Source: Mucilaginibacter sp. (GTDB lineage: Bacteria > Bacteroidota > Bacteroidia > Sphingobacteriales > Sphingobacteriaceae). Taken from it: DNA of 64,000 nt. The notes below the pieces were generated by a model. It searched no databases and was not told the origin of the DNA. It saw nothing but the letters and a program-made list of their open reading frames with translations. The stretch spans positions 1 to 64,000 of the forward strand of contig JARLHA010000051.1 in NCBI GenBank assembly GCA_031292485.1, read 5' to 3'. Shown here one piece after another: positions 34,801 through 43,174 of the stretch. Both the position numbers and the translations under genes were made by a program. Numbering within the stretch: the first letter of the stretch is position 1; each line of letters opens with the position of its first letter.

Positions 34801-35062
34801 ATTGAATCGACACGAATTTATTAGACACGAATTGCACGAATGAGGACGAATAGACACTAATCTTATCTGGCGTAATTATGTCCGTGGGGTTAAAGCCCTT
34901 TTTGTTGTAAGGTATTCCATACATTAACGACTAAATGATAAAACGAATTGCCATCAAATATTTCGATTACCTGATTTGTACGTTTGCATTTGTGTAAATT
35001 CGGTCTTATTCGTGAAATTCGTATCAATTTTAATTCGTGTCCATTCGTGCCTATTCGTGTAA
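34801..35062. repeat. Paired inverted word arrays (ACGAATTTCACGAAT type), copy 1
   Basis: Left arm 34801-34862 (ACACGAATTTATTAGACACG, CGAATTGCACGAATG ...), right arm 34998-35062 (TATTCGTGAAATTCGTATC, TTCGTGTCCATTCGTGCC ...). It fills the 405-base divergent gap between the DUF1223 and ECF sigma genes. The core between arms (34863-34997) shows no gene. Confidence 0.75.
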
Positions 35063-35084
35063 TTAGTGTTAATTATTATTTTTT

Positions 35085-35639
35085 ATGCTTTTAAATCCAC
35101 ATCAATGGGTTTCGTCCCATGCCGATTATCTTTATTCATTTGCCATTACCCGTATAAACGATGAAGAGCTGGCCAAAGATTTGGTGCAGGAAACTTTTTT
35201 AGCCGCACTGCAAAAAACAGGAAGCTTTGAAGGCAAAAGCTCCGAACGAACGTGGCTGACCGCCATCCTTAAAAACAAAATTATTGATGTTTACCGGAAA
35301 AAATCGCAGGGCCTGAAAATAATTGATAACGAAGAAAAGGAAAGCCGGGAGGTGGACTTTTTTGAGGAGGATGGCCATTGGAAAGCCGAACACGGCCCGA
35401 AAGAATTTGGGATTGAAGATAAGGATCATTTGGTTAACAAGGAGTTTGAGCATATCCTGCAAAAATGCATGCAAAAGCTGCCGGTACTATGGAAAGCCGT
35501 TTTTACGATGAAGCATATTGATGAAGAAGCGACGGAAACTATCTGTAGTGAACTGAAAGTAACGGCTTCAAACTTTTGGGTCATCATCCATCGCGCAAAG
35601 GTGAACCTGAGGGCCTGTCTTCAAAAAAACTGGATTTAA
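35085..35639 (+). CDS. ECF sigma factor of the Met-rich peptide island
   Basis: 184 residues, sigma-70 ECF type. Region 2: YSFAITRINDEELAKDLVQE and TFLAALQKTGSFEGKSSERT with WLTAILKNKIIDVYRKK; linker rich in acidic residues (about 85-120); region 4 LPVLWKAVFTMKHIDEEATE and CSELKVTASNFWVIIHRAKV. The FWVIIHRAKVNLRACL ending is typical of this ECF class in Bacteroidota. The anti-sigma gene begins 12 bases after its stop. Probably controls this operon and the Lys-Met peptide; autoregulated promoters are not resolved here. Confidence 0.9.
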   Translation: MLLNPHQWVSSHADYLYSFAITRINDEELAKDLVQETFLAALQKTGSFEGKSSERTWLTAILKNKIIDVYRKKSQGLKIIDNEEKESREVDFFEEDGHWKAEHGPKEFGIEDKDHLVNKEFEHILQKCMQKLPVLWKAVFTMKHIDEEATETICSELKVTASNFWVIIHRAKVNLRACLQKNWI

Positions 35640-35651
35640 AATGATTTAATT

Positions 35652-35924
35652 ATGAGCTATCTGAAAAAAATTATACATAACTGCAAACAGGCCACCTACC
35701 TGATCGAAAAGAAATCCATCAAAAGGTTAACTTTAAGGGAGGCTATTGAGCTCCGCATTCACCTTTTCGGCTGTTCCTTTTGCAGGATCTTCCAAAAACA
35801 AAGCCATATCATCAATAACCTGGTAAAAGAACTTTTTAAAAGCGCTATGCCACCTAACTCCGGGCTGGATGATACCTTTAAAAAGGAATTGCAGGAAAAG
35901 ATTGAGGAAGAATTAAACAAATAG
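35652..35924 (+). CDS. Small zinc-finger-type anti-sigma factor
   Basis: 90 residues, no membrane segment. Cys and His spacing NCKQATYLIEKK ... LRIHLFGCSFCRIFQKQS (HxxxCxxC) matches the ZAS/zf-HC2 anti-sigma motif, and the second half is an amphipathic helix. It lies 12 bases after the ECF sigma gene, hence coupled. It would hold the sigma factor off RNA polymerase and release it when the Cys/His zinc site is oxidised, a typical redox switch. NrsF of Azospira is instead a DUF1109 membrane protein, so the sensing unit differs. Confidence 0.75.
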   Translation: MSYLKKIIHNCKQATYLIEKKSIKRLTLREAIELRIHLFGCSFCRIFQKQSHIINNLVKELFKSAMPPNSGLDDTFKKELQEKIEEELNK

Positions 35925-35929
35925 AATTA

Positions 35930-36085
35930 ACACGAATTTCACGAATAAGATCGAATGGGCTCGAATTTGATGAACGCCATCGGGTTGCTGGAAATCGCGC
36001 TTTTATCGAAATGGGCTAATAAAGCAGATTAGTGAGAATTTGTCCTCATTCGTGAAATTCGTGTTAATTAAATCCGTGTCAATTA
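35930..36085. repeat. Paired inverted word arrays (ACGAATTTCACGAAT type), copy 2
   Basis: AACACGAATTTCACGAATAA (35930-35949) is matched in inverted orientation by CATTCGTGAAATTCGTGTT around 36047-36066. Starts three bases after the anti-sigma stop. Three copies of this family lie within 34.8-37.8 kb and none elsewhere in the window. Confidence 0.8.
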
Positions 36086-36157
36086 AAATATTTTGTAAGG
36101 TTTTTAAAGTTTGCCCGACCAAGGGGTAAATATTATTTAAAAACTAAAAAACAAAGT

Positions 36158-36424
36158 ATGAAATCAATTTTTTCAGGCGCTGTTATCGCCGCAGCAGTTA
36201 TCGCATCATTAACCCTTAATGTTCAGGCAAAATCTTTTAATCATGTTTCTGTTTCTGCAGTGAGTGACACCGGCAAAATGGCAAAAGACAAAATGAAGAT
36301 GGACAAAATGGAGACAAAGAAATCCAGCAAAATGGCAAAAAGTAAAATGAAAGCCGACAAAAAAATGGATAAGATGAATTCCGGCAAAATGAAAATGGCT
36401 AAGGATTCTTCAGGTAAAATGTAA
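36158..36424 (+). CDS. Periplasmic Lys-Met-rich peptide (MrpX/MXKDX-like)
   Basis: 88 residues: signal peptide 1-24 (ending NVQA) and a mature chain of 64 residues with 11 Met and 19 Lys. Every Met is preceded by Lys (GKMAKDKMKMDKM ...), with Asp, Ser and Ala filling the gaps; no Cys and a single His. The composition matches pentapeptide MXKDX repeat proteins; the best-studied case is MrpX of Azospira suillum, a sacrificial methionine sink for hypochlorite that is recycled by a YedY methionine-sulfoxide reductase under an ECF sigma factor. All those partner types are encoded within 4 kb here. A copper-binding role is the main alternative. Confidence 0.75.
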   Translation: MKSIFSGAVIAAAVIASLTLNVQAKSFNHVSVSAVSDTGKMAKDKMKMDKMETKKSSKMAKSKMKADKKMDKMNSGKMKMAKDSSGKM

Positions 36425-36502
36425 GTATGTTTGGTGGTGTTTTGAAGGGGGGCGAGCCCCCCTTCGTTTCATAATCCTACATTTAAGACTAAAAAATCGA
36501 AC

Positions 36503-37084
36503 ATGAAAAAATATATATTTATTCTTCTCAGCATAGCATTATACACGCAGGTTTCAGCTCAATCGGGATTGAAAAGTGGCAGCCAGGCGCCTTTATTTAG
36601 TGGTAAAGATAATGCAGGCAAAACAATAGATTTGAAAAATCTGCTCAAATCCCACAAAGCGATAGTCCTGTTTTTTTACCGCGGGCAATGGTGCCCATAT
36701 TGCAATAAACAGATCAAAGAATTACAGGACTCGCTCCAGTTGTTAACCACTAAAGGCGTTTATGTGATTGGTGTAACACCTGAAACCGGCGAAAATATCC
36801 AAAAAACTGTTGGTAAAACAAACGCATCGTTTTCTATTATCCAGGATACGGGTTACCAGATCATGAAAGCTTATGATGTAAACTACCGGGTGGATGATGC
36901 CCTTAATGCTAAGTTAAAAAGCTACGGCGTCGACCTGGAGAAAAACAATGGCAATACCGACCACGTGTTGCCTGTGCCCGCAACTTACGTAATCGCTCCT
37001 TCCGGAAAGATCATTTATGTACATTTCGATAAAGACTACACTAAACGGGCAACTGTACGCGCCATATTAAATTCCTTAAATTAA
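36503..37084 (+). CDS. Secreted peroxiredoxin, AhpC/TSA family
   Basis: 193 residues with signal peptide 1-19 (ending VSA-Q). Thioredoxin fold; the catalytic motif is FFYRGQWCPYCNKQ with Cys64 as the likely peroxidatic residue and Cys67 in a CxxC arrangement as in AhpC/TSA-domain antioxidants of the Bcp-like type. Reduces peroxides in the periplasm. 78 bases after the Met-rich peptide and 48 bases before the Moco-fold gene in the same direction, so part of the same oxidant-defence group. Confidence 0.85.
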   Translation: MKKYIFILLSIALYTQVSAQSGLKSGSQAPLFSGKDNAGKTIDLKNLLKSHKAIVLFFYRGQWCPYCNKQIKELQDSLQLLTTKGVYVIGVTPETGENIQKTVGKTNASFSIIQDTGYQIMKAYDVNYRVDDALNAKLKSYGVDLEKNNGNTDHVLPVPATYVIAPSGKIIYVHFDKDYTKRATVRAILNSLN

Positions 37085-37132
37085 GCCTTAGTTTATATAT
37101 TTGTTTTGAAAGCACTACGCTTTCAGCCTGTC

Positions 37133-37642
37133 ATGAAATACATTTTGATATTATTTCTTTTCTTTAGCTCTGCCGCGTTTGCCCAGGAGTCTTTAAAACA
37201 AACCCTTAGCTTCAACATAAGCGGCAAGGTTAAAAACAGCTCCACAATTACTTTGGATTCGCTAAACAGTTACCCTGTAAAAGTTATCGGCGACATTAAA
37301 GTAACCAACCATTTAGGCGAATTTAAACACGAGGACGACCAGCTGAAAGGCGTTTTATTAAAAGATATTTTAAGCCATACTGTTTTAGATGCCGGCAGCC
37401 CCAAATTATACAGCAGGTTTTACTTCACTTGCAAAGGCAACGATGGTTATGCGGTAGTTTATTCGTGGAATGAATTGTTTAATACTGAAGTTGGCAACCA
37501 CGTTTTCATCATTATGGAAAAAAATGGCATTGAGGTGGATAAAATGCCCGAAAGCATCCAGATGACCTCCGCATCGGATTTTAAAACCGGGCGGCGCTAT
37601 TTGCATAATTTGGAGAAGATAGTAGTTGGGCAAGTTGATTGA
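37133..37642 (+). CDS. Secreted molybdopterin-binding-fold protein, probably non-catalytic
   Basis: 169 residues from ATG 37133 with signal peptide MKYILILFLFFSSAAFAQ. The body resembles the sulfite-oxidase Moco domain: LKGVLLKDILSHTVL, YFTCKGNDGYAVVYSWNELF, then HVFIIMEKNGI and RRYLHNLEKIVVG. It has a Cys in YFTCKGNDGY but not the usual CVEGW/CAGN context, so molybdenum ligation is doubtful. It follows the peroxiredoxin gene and its stop overlaps the next repeat array. It could be an accessory or chaperone-like protein for the molybdoenzyme. Convergent with modC. Confidence 0.6.
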   Translation: MKYILILFLFFSSAAFAQESLKQTLSFNISGKVKNSSTITLDSLNSYPVKVIGDIKVTNHLGEFKHEDDQLKGVLLKDILSHTVLDAGSPKLYSRFYFTCKGNDGYAVVYSWNELFNTEVGNHVFIIMEKNGIEVDKMPESIQMTSASDFKTGRRYLHNLEKIVVGQVD

Positions 37643-37778
37643 TTGACACGAATTTCACGAATAATGCCGAATCAGCGCGAATTGATTGGACAGGAATTTC
37701 GAATAACTATTTGTGTTGTCTAAAATGAAGCCAATTAGTGAAAATTCGAACTTATTCGTGAAATTCGTATCTATTAAT
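37640..37778. repeat. Paired inverted word arrays (ACGAATTTCACGAAT type), copy 3
   Basis: Left arm 37640-37690 (TTGACACGAATTTCACGAAT ...) includes the stop of the Moco-fold gene; right arm 37735-37778 (AACTTATTCGTGAAATTCG ...) abuts the stop of modC. The genes are convergent, so both carry the word in sense orientation. Confidence 0.8.
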
Positions 37779-38396
37779 TTAGTGTATATTCATTTCATGT
37801 TCTGCCAAACCCTCCAACTCCTGCGGGTTATGACTTACGATAAAAACGGTTGTGCCGAGTTCGTTGAAGATCAACTTCAACTCATTGATCAATTCAACTT
37901 TCATTTCCGGATCAAGGGCTGAGAATGGCTCATCCATCAGGAGAAATTTCGGTTTCGTCGCCAGGGCCCTTAAAATAGCGAGGCGCTGTTGCTGTCCTCC
38001 GGATAGGTATTCGGGTTTGTGTGTCGCTAAAGTTTCCAGTTTACCGATGGCCAGTAGCCGTTGTATCCAGGCGGCATCTTTTGTTGCATATTGTAAATGT
38101 TGCAGCACCGTCATGTTTGGAAAAAGGGCGTAATCCTGAAAAACAAAGCCAGCCATCCGCTTTTGCGGCGGAAGCGAAATTTTTGAAGCGGTATCCAGCC
38201 AGGTTAAGCCTTCTACCGTAATATTCCCCTTTTCAGGCTGAACAAATCCGGCGATCACCTTTAAAAAAGTAGTTTTCCCGGCGCCGGAAGGGCCGTAAAT
38301 TTTGGTAATACTACAGGTGGCAAACTCCCCGGAAATTTTTAATACCTGCTGCCCCTGGTATGCCTTCAGTTTTTTTTCAATGTCGATACTGATCAT
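37779..38396 (-). CDS. modC: Molybdate ABC transporter ATP-binding protein
   Basis: 205-residue ABC ATPase lacking the C-terminal TOBE domain of classical ModC. Walker A YGPSGAGKT (34-42), Q-loop FQDYALF (86-92), signature LSGGQQQR (131-138), Walker B FLLMDEP (151-157), D-loop SALD and switch His189. Its ATG overlaps the modB stop by 4 bases. It powers import of molybdate bound by ModA. The missing TOBE domain means it lacks the usual oxyanion regulatory site. Sulfate-type substrates are less likely given the ModA/ModB pair. Confidence 0.9.
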   Translation of the reverse strand: MISIDIEKKLKAYQGQQVLKISGEFATCSITKIYGPSGAGKTTFLKVIAGFVQPEKGNITVEGLTWLDTASKISLPPQKRMAGFVFQDYALFPNMTVLQHLQYATKDAAWIQRLLAIGKLETLATHKPEYLSGGQQQRLAILRALATKPKFLLMDEPFSALDPEMKVELINELKLIFNELGTTVFIVSHNPQELEGLAEHEMNIH

Positions 38397-39064
38397 TCTA
38401 AAGGGCTTTTTAAACGGTACTTATTAAAAACGAACACAGAGATCACCAGGATAAATGTAATGCCAAACAATATAAGCGAGTAGGCATTGGCGGTTGAATA
38501 ATCCATCTGCTCCACTGAGTCATACACCGCAATGGAAGCAACACGCGTAACATTTGGGATATTGCCGCCGATCATCAGCACCACGCCAAACTCACCTAAA
38601 GTATGCGCGAAGGTGAGCACTATAGCGGTTAATAAGGAGGGTTTGATATTTGGCAACAACACATGCATAAATGTTTGCCATTTTGTTTTCCCCAACGAAT
38701 AAGAAGCCTGCGAAAGCGATACCGGCAATTGCTGCAAAGCTGACTTTATAGGCCCAAGCATAAAAGGCATACTGTAAATTACGGACGCAAGTACCAACCC
38801 CTTGAACGAGAATACAAACTGCACATCAAAAGTTTGCTGCAGCCATTTGCCCATCCCGTGTTGCGGGCTAAAGGCCAGCAGCAAATAAAACCCCAATACC
38901 GAAGGCGGCAAAACCAGCGGCATGGTGATAATGGCCTCTGTGATCACCTTAAAAATCGACCGGCCTTTTGACAACCACCACGCCACCGGCAAGCTAATTG
39001 CCAAAAGTAAAACGGTAGTTATACCTGCTAATTTTAATGTGAGCCAGATAGGGTTGAGATCCAT
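38393..39064 (-). CDS. modB: Molybdate ABC transporter permease
   Basis: 223 residues, five to six membrane segments, binding-protein-dependent permease family. Conserved EAA loop: ASYSLGKTKWQTFMHVLLPN (about 139-158), with MPLVLPPSVLGFYLLLAF near the N terminus, typical of ModB/CysT-like permeases, and TFAHTLGEFGVVLMIGGNIP specific to the molybdate subfamily. Overlaps modC by 4 bases and follows modA by 50 bases. Confidence 0.92.
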   Translation of the reverse strand: MDLNPIWLTLKLAGITTVLLLAISLPVAWWLSKGRSIFKVITEAIITMPLVLPPSVLGFYLLLAFSPQHGMGKWLQQTFDVQFVFSFKGLVLASVIYSMPFMLGPIKSALQQLPVSLSQASYSLGKTKWQTFMHVLLPNIKPSLLTAIVLTFAHTLGEFGVVLMIGGNIPNVTRVASIAVYDSVEQMDYSTANAYSLILFGITFILVISVFVFNKYRLKSPLE

Positions 39065-39114
39065 TAACGGGGAATTATATAACTGTTTGTTTAAAATCCA
39101 TCGCTGCCGCTAAA

Positions 39115-39891
39115 TTATTCCACACTATAGCCAAATTCCTTAAAGATAGCCTTAGCTGCGGCGCTTAAAATATATTGATAGAATTTGGCAGCCTCTGCAT
39201 TACCTTCGCCATGTTTTAATAAAACCATGCCCTGTTCAATAGGTGTGTACGCTTTTGGGTCGATCAACTGCCAGTACAGTTTTGTTTTGTTATTCGGATC
39301 TTTTACCAGTGCCTGCGTGGTAAAACCGACATCAGCCACGCCAGTGGTGATATAGGTATTTACCTGCGAAATGCTTTCGCCCATAACGATCTTGTTTTGC
39401 ACATCAGCTATAATCCCCCTCTTCTTCAGCACCTCGTTCGCGGCCTTGCCATAGGGCGCAATTGCCGGGTTGGCAATGGCAATCTTCTTTATTCTCCGGG
39501 TAAGCAATACGCGTTCCCAGTTTTCAAAACCAATATCCTGAACGCTGCAGATCACCAGGCTGCCCTGCGCATAAACAACCGGCCTTTTTGCGCTGAAGCC
39601 TTCTTTAAACAATGTTTCAGGGAAGATCATATCAGCAGACAAAAAAACATCAAAAGGCGCCCCGTTGCGTACCTGGTTTGTTAAATTTCCAGAGGCCCCA
39701 ACTATTGGCTCAATCGTTATTCCCGTTTTTTGTTTAAAATCCTGCCCCAGCGCTTTTATTACCGCCTGCAGGTTAGCCGCTACTGCGACTTTTATATTTT
39801 GCGAAAAAACACTGCCCGTTAAAAATAAAAAAGCAGCCGCCAAAACCAATGCCTTATTCAATATCCCGCTGAATTGTTTTTTGTTTCTCAT
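39115..39891 (-). CDS. modA: Molybdate-binding periplasmic protein
   Basis: 258 residues, signal peptide to about residue 30 (ending SVFS-Q). ModA family: VAVAANLQAVIKALGQDF, VGASGNLTNQVRNGAPFDVF, LSADMIFPETL, and the later IANPAIAPYGKAANEVL, all of the molybdate/tungstate-binding type. The first gene of modABC, ahead of which a repeated AAGCTT-containing site lies. In this context it supplies molybdate for the Moco enzyme at 32.4 kb. Confidence 0.93.
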   Translation of the reverse strand: MRNKKQFSGILNKALVLAAAFLFLTGSVFSQNIKVAVAANLQAVIKALGQDFKQKTGITIEPIVGASGNLTNQVRNGAPFDVFLSADMIFPETLFKEGFSAKRPVVYAQGSLVICSVQDIGFENWERVLLTRRIKKIAIANPAIAPYGKAANEVLKKRGIIADVQNKIVMGESISQVNTYITTGVADVGFTTQALVKDPNNKTKLYWQLIDPKAYTPIEQGMVLLKHGEGNAEAAKFYQYILSAAAKAIFKEFGYSVE

Positions 39892-39935
39892 ATGCTTTTA
39901 TAATGATCAAACACAGTGCTAATATACGTTGTTAG

Positions 39936-39966
39936 TAAAGCTTATCAGAATTTTAATAAAGCTTAT
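39936..39966 (-). promoter_or_regulatory. Candidate mod operator, TAAAGCTTAT direct repeat
   Basis: TAAAGCTTAT at 39936-39945 and again at 39957-39966, 21 bases apart (two helical turns), each near-palindromic around AAGCTT. It lies 45 bases upstream of modA, well placed for a repressor of molybdate uptake. Confidence 0.45.
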
Positions 39967-40107
39967 ACAAAGCAAAAAACTTACCGAAATGTATCTTCGC
40001 GTTAACCGGCAATAACACTATATTAGCCCTCTCCGAATATAGGATTGATTTATCTCTATAATTTAATAACCAATTTAAACGGCAGCTTACGCATTTACCT
40101 GAAAATT

Positions 40108-41583
40108 ATGAAGAAAGCACCATCGCAAATCATTTTCACCATTATTTTAGCTTGCACGTTTTTACCTGGCATCATCAGTTGTAGTAAAAAGGCCGTAAGC
40201 GGTGTAGTGCAACCCGCGCCGGTAATACCCGCAGGTACTTTAATGTCGGATGTGGCGATGTGGCTTACTACCCCGAATCAATCGGCATTATTGCAAAAAC
40301 AAAATGTGGGGTTAATTTTTAAAAGCGGCAGCAATACCAACAACAACATAAATGTTGATACTACAAAAACTTACCAGGGTATAGATGGATTTGGTTTTTG
40401 CTTAACCGGAGGCAGCGCCACGCTGATCCATAGCCTTGCCGCTGCGCAACAGGACGCTTTGCTAAAGGAATTATTTTTAACCGATACAACGCATATCGGC
40501 ATCAGCTACCTCCGGATATCCATTGGCGCTTCAGATATGAGTGCCTCCGACTTTACTTATGATGACATGCCCCTCGGGCAAACTGATGCCGGCCTTGCTA
40601 ACTTTAGTATATCTGCTGAACTTACCGACCTGGTGCCTGTTTTAAAGAAAATAATGGCCTTGAATCCATCTATTAAAATTATGGCTACACCATGGACCGC
40701 CCCTGTTTGGATGAAAAGCAATACAACGGGCAATAACGGGTTTACGGGCGGCAGCTTAAATACCGTTTATTACGATGCATACGCGGCTTATTTGGTTAAA
40801 TATATCCAGGCGATGCAGGCACAGGGTATTACTATTGATGCCATTTCGCCGCAAAATGAGCCATTGAACCCGAATAATAACCCCGCGATGGTAATGCAGC
40901 CGCTTGAGGAGGCAAACTTTGTTAAAAACAGTTTAGGGCCACAGTTAAAAACGGCCGGCCTGTCGACCAAAATATTGGTATATGACCATAACACCGACCA
41001 TACTGACTATCCTTTAACCATCCTTGCCGATGCGGCCGCCAACCCTTTTGTTGACGGCTCGGCGTTCCATCTTTATGCTGGTAATATCAGTGCCCTTACG
41101 CCTGTTCATAATGCGTACCCAAGTAAGAATATTTATTTTACGGAGCAATATACTTCAACTTCCGGTACCTTTTCGGGCGACCTCGCCTGGCATATCACTA
41201 ATTTGATTATCGGCGCAACAAAAAACTGGAGCCGGAATGTACTGGAATGGAACCTGGCGACCGACGGCGGCTTTGGCCCGCATACCAATGGCGGCTGTAC
41301 TACCTGCCAGGGCGCTCTAACAATTGTTGCGCCATCGGTAACCCGCAACGTATCCTATTACATCATCGCGCATGCGTCAAAATTTGTTAGGCCCGGGGCT
41401 GTGCGGATCGCCTCCGACGAGGTAAACTCGTTGCCCAACGTCGCATTTAAAAATACTGACGGATCAAAAGTGCTTATTGTGTTAAATGCTGCGAATGCAT
41501 CGCAAACTTTTAATATACAATTTAATGCGAAGATGGTAACCACTACTTTGCCTGGGGGGGCAGTAGCAACCTATGTTTGGTAA
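40108..41583 (+). CDS. GH30 glucosylceramidase-type lipoprotein
   Basis: 491 residues from ATG 40108. Lipoprotein signal with Cys25 (GIISC). Clan A glycoside hydrolase: TYQGIDGFGFCLTGGSATL (about 88-106), LRISIGASDMSASDFTYDD, KIMATPWTAPVWMK, acid/base Glu251 in SPQNEPLN, and nucleophile Glu346 in NIYFTEQYTS. A beta-sandwich follows the barrel (VRIASDEVN ... VLIVLNAAN). Members cleave beta-1,6- or beta-1,3-glucans, glucosylceramide or xylans; this is consistent with surface glucan digestion together with the adjacent GH5. Upstream ATG at 40045 would precede the signal and is rejected. Confidence 0.9.
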   Translation: MKKAPSQIIFTIILACTFLPGIISCSKKAVSGVVQPAPVIPAGTLMSDVAMWLTTPNQSALLQKQNVGLIFKSGSNTNNNINVDTTKTYQGIDGFGFCLTGGSATLIHSLAAAQQDALLKELFLTDTTHIGISYLRISIGASDMSASDFTYDDMPLGQTDAGLANFSISAELTDLVPVLKKIMALNPSIKIMATPWTAPVWMKSNTTGNNGFTGGSLNTVYYDAYAAYLVKYIQAMQAQGITIDAISPQNEPLNPNNNPAMVMQPLEEANFVKNSLGPQLKTAGLSTKILVYDHNTDHTDYPLTILADAAANPFVDGSAFHLYAGNISALTPVHNAYPSKNIYFTEQYTSTSGTFSGDLAWHITNLIIGATKNWSRNVLEWNLATDGGFGPHTNGGCTTCQGALTIVAPSVTRNVSYYIIAHASKFVRPGAVRIASDEVNSLPNVAFKNTDGSKVLIVLNAANASQTFNIQFNAKMVTTTLPGGAVATYVW

Positions 41584-41613
41584 TATTTGCTCTTAAATAT
41601 AATACCGGCTATT

Positions 41614-42843
41614 ATGAAAAGAAAACTTTTGTATGCTTCACTATTAATACTCTTTATCCCTGCGTTTCTGCGCGCCCAGGGTAACAAATTTATCAGCGTA
41701 CGGGGAAAGGAAATCATCGGCCCCGATAATAAACCCTTCCTGATGAAAGGCACAAACCTGGGTAACTGGCTGGTGCCTGAGGGTTATATGTTCAAATTTA
41801 AGGATGTAAGCTCTCCCCGGCTCATCAATGAAGCATTGCTTGAACTTTTGGGGCCGGAAGAAACAACCAGATTCTGGAAGCAATACCAGGAGAGTTATAT
41901 TACCGCCGGCGATATTCACTTCTTAAAAGCATCGGGGATGAACTCTATCCGTATCCCTTTTAATTACAGGCTTTTTACTGCTGAAAATTACTGCGGTCAA
42001 AACAACCCTAACCGGGGTTTTGAATTGCTGGACAGGGTGATCGGCTGGTGCAAAAAGGAAAAGCTTTATGTAATCCTGGATATGCATTGTGCTCCGGGCG
42101 GCCAAACCGGCGATAATATTGACGATAGCTACGGCTACCCATTTTTGTTTAAAAGCAAGGCCATGCGGGCGCAAACCGCTTCCATCTGGAAAAGGATTGC
42201 AAACCACTATAAAAATGAAACGATCATTTTGGGATACGACCTCCTGAATGAACCTATCGCTACCTACTTTAGTGCCGACGAGTTTAACCCAACCCTTGAA
42301 CCTGTTTATAAGGAAATAACCAAAGCCATCCGCGCTGTGGATAAAAACCATATCCTGATTTTGGGTGGTGCGCAGTGGGATAGCAATTTTAAACCTTTCG
42401 GGCCGCCGTTTGATAAAAAACTGGTTTACCAGTTCCATAAATACTGGACCAAAACAACAGGCAAAGAAGTTATACAGGATTATATCGATTTCAGGGATAA
42501 ATATAATGTGCCTATTTATTGTGGTGAGACAGGGGAAAACAACGACGAGTGGTGCGCGGCTTTCCGCAAAACCCTTGAGGAAAACAATATTGGCTGGCAT
42601 TACTGGCCCTATAAAAAAATGGACAACACGGCGGGTGTTATTACTTTTGATGTCCCCGCAAATTACGATAAACTGATTGATTATACAGAAGAGCCGCGCG
42701 CCGATTTCGCAGCCATCCGTAAAGCCGCGCCGCAAGATCGGGAACAAATTAAACAAGCTTTATACCAGTTTTTGCATAATTGCAAATTTGAAAACTGCAG
42801 GGCCAATAAGGGATATATTGAAGCTTTGGGGCTCAGAAATTGA
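41614..42843 (+). CDS. Secreted GH5 glucanase
   Basis: 409 residues from ATG 41614. Signal peptide to about residue 21 (FLRAQ). Glycoside hydrolase family 5: KGTNLGNWLVPEGYMF, SGMNSIRIPFNYRLF, VILDMHCAPGGQTGDN, acid/base Glu213 in YDLLNEPIA and nucleophile Glu305 in YCGETGEN. Cleaves beta-glucans or related polysaccharides outside the cell. It starts 30 bases after the GH30 stop, so the two are one operon and probably act on the same glucan. An open frame on the opposite strand is only a shadow. Confidence 0.9.
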   Translation: MKRKLLYASLLILFIPAFLRAQGNKFISVRGKEIIGPDNKPFLMKGTNLGNWLVPEGYMFKFKDVSSPRLINEALLELLGPEETTRFWKQYQESYITAGDIHFLKASGMNSIRIPFNYRLFTAENYCGQNNPNRGFELLDRVIGWCKKEKLYVILDMHCAPGGQTGDNIDDSYGYPFLFKSKAMRAQTASIWKRIANHYKNETIILGYDLLNEPIATYFSADEFNPTLEPVYKEITKAIRAVDKNHILILGGAQWDSNFKPFGPPFDKKLVYQFHKYWTKTTGKEVIQDYIDFRDKYNVPIYCGETGENNDEWCAAFRKTLEENNIGWHYWPYKKMDNTAGVITFDVPANYDKLIDYTEEPRADFAAIRKAAPQDREQIKQALYQFLHNCKFENCRANKGYIEALGLRN

Positions 42844-42931
42844 GGTGAAAGCTGAAACGTAAAAGGTTGATCGAATTGGGGTTGGATTTTTCTTTTGCCT
42901 TCTGATTTTGTTATCTGTCCGAAGTGAGCAT

Positions 42932-43174
42932 TTAAGAAAATAATTCATTAAAAACATCGTCTTTATTCTTGCCTAAGTGTTCAGACACCTGGCGCAGAAT
43001 TCCATTTAATGTTCCAATTTTTATCGGGTCCTGATTTGGAATGGCTAAATGATGTTTGCCGTTTTTTTGTGTAGTTATTTTTATATGACTCCCCTTTTGA
43101 GAAACGACTTGATACTCGTAAAATCTAAGTAATTTAATGAGATCCTTTCCCGATAAATCACGAGGGCTTCTCAT
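42932..43174 (-). CDS. hicA: HicA toxin, mRNA interferase
   Basis: 80-residue double-stranded-RNA-binding-like toxin. Family core KDLIKLLRFYEYQVVSQKGS with the catalytic histidine in GSHIKI and the following HHLAIPNQDPIKIGTLNGIL. It cleaves mRNA in the ribosome-associated pool when free of HicB. It overlaps the upstream hicB stop by 4 bases; the order hicB-hicA is the reverse of the classical one. Confidence 0.9.
   Translation of the reverse strand: MRSPRDLSGKDLIKLLRFYEYQVVSQKGSHIKITTQKNGKHHLAIPNQDPIKIGTLNGILRQVSEHLGKNKDDVFNELFS

Noticed and set aside
41923..42756. 277-codon frame opposite the GH5 gene
   Set aside because: Antisense of a gene with clear catalytic motifs; long opposite frames are common in this composition.
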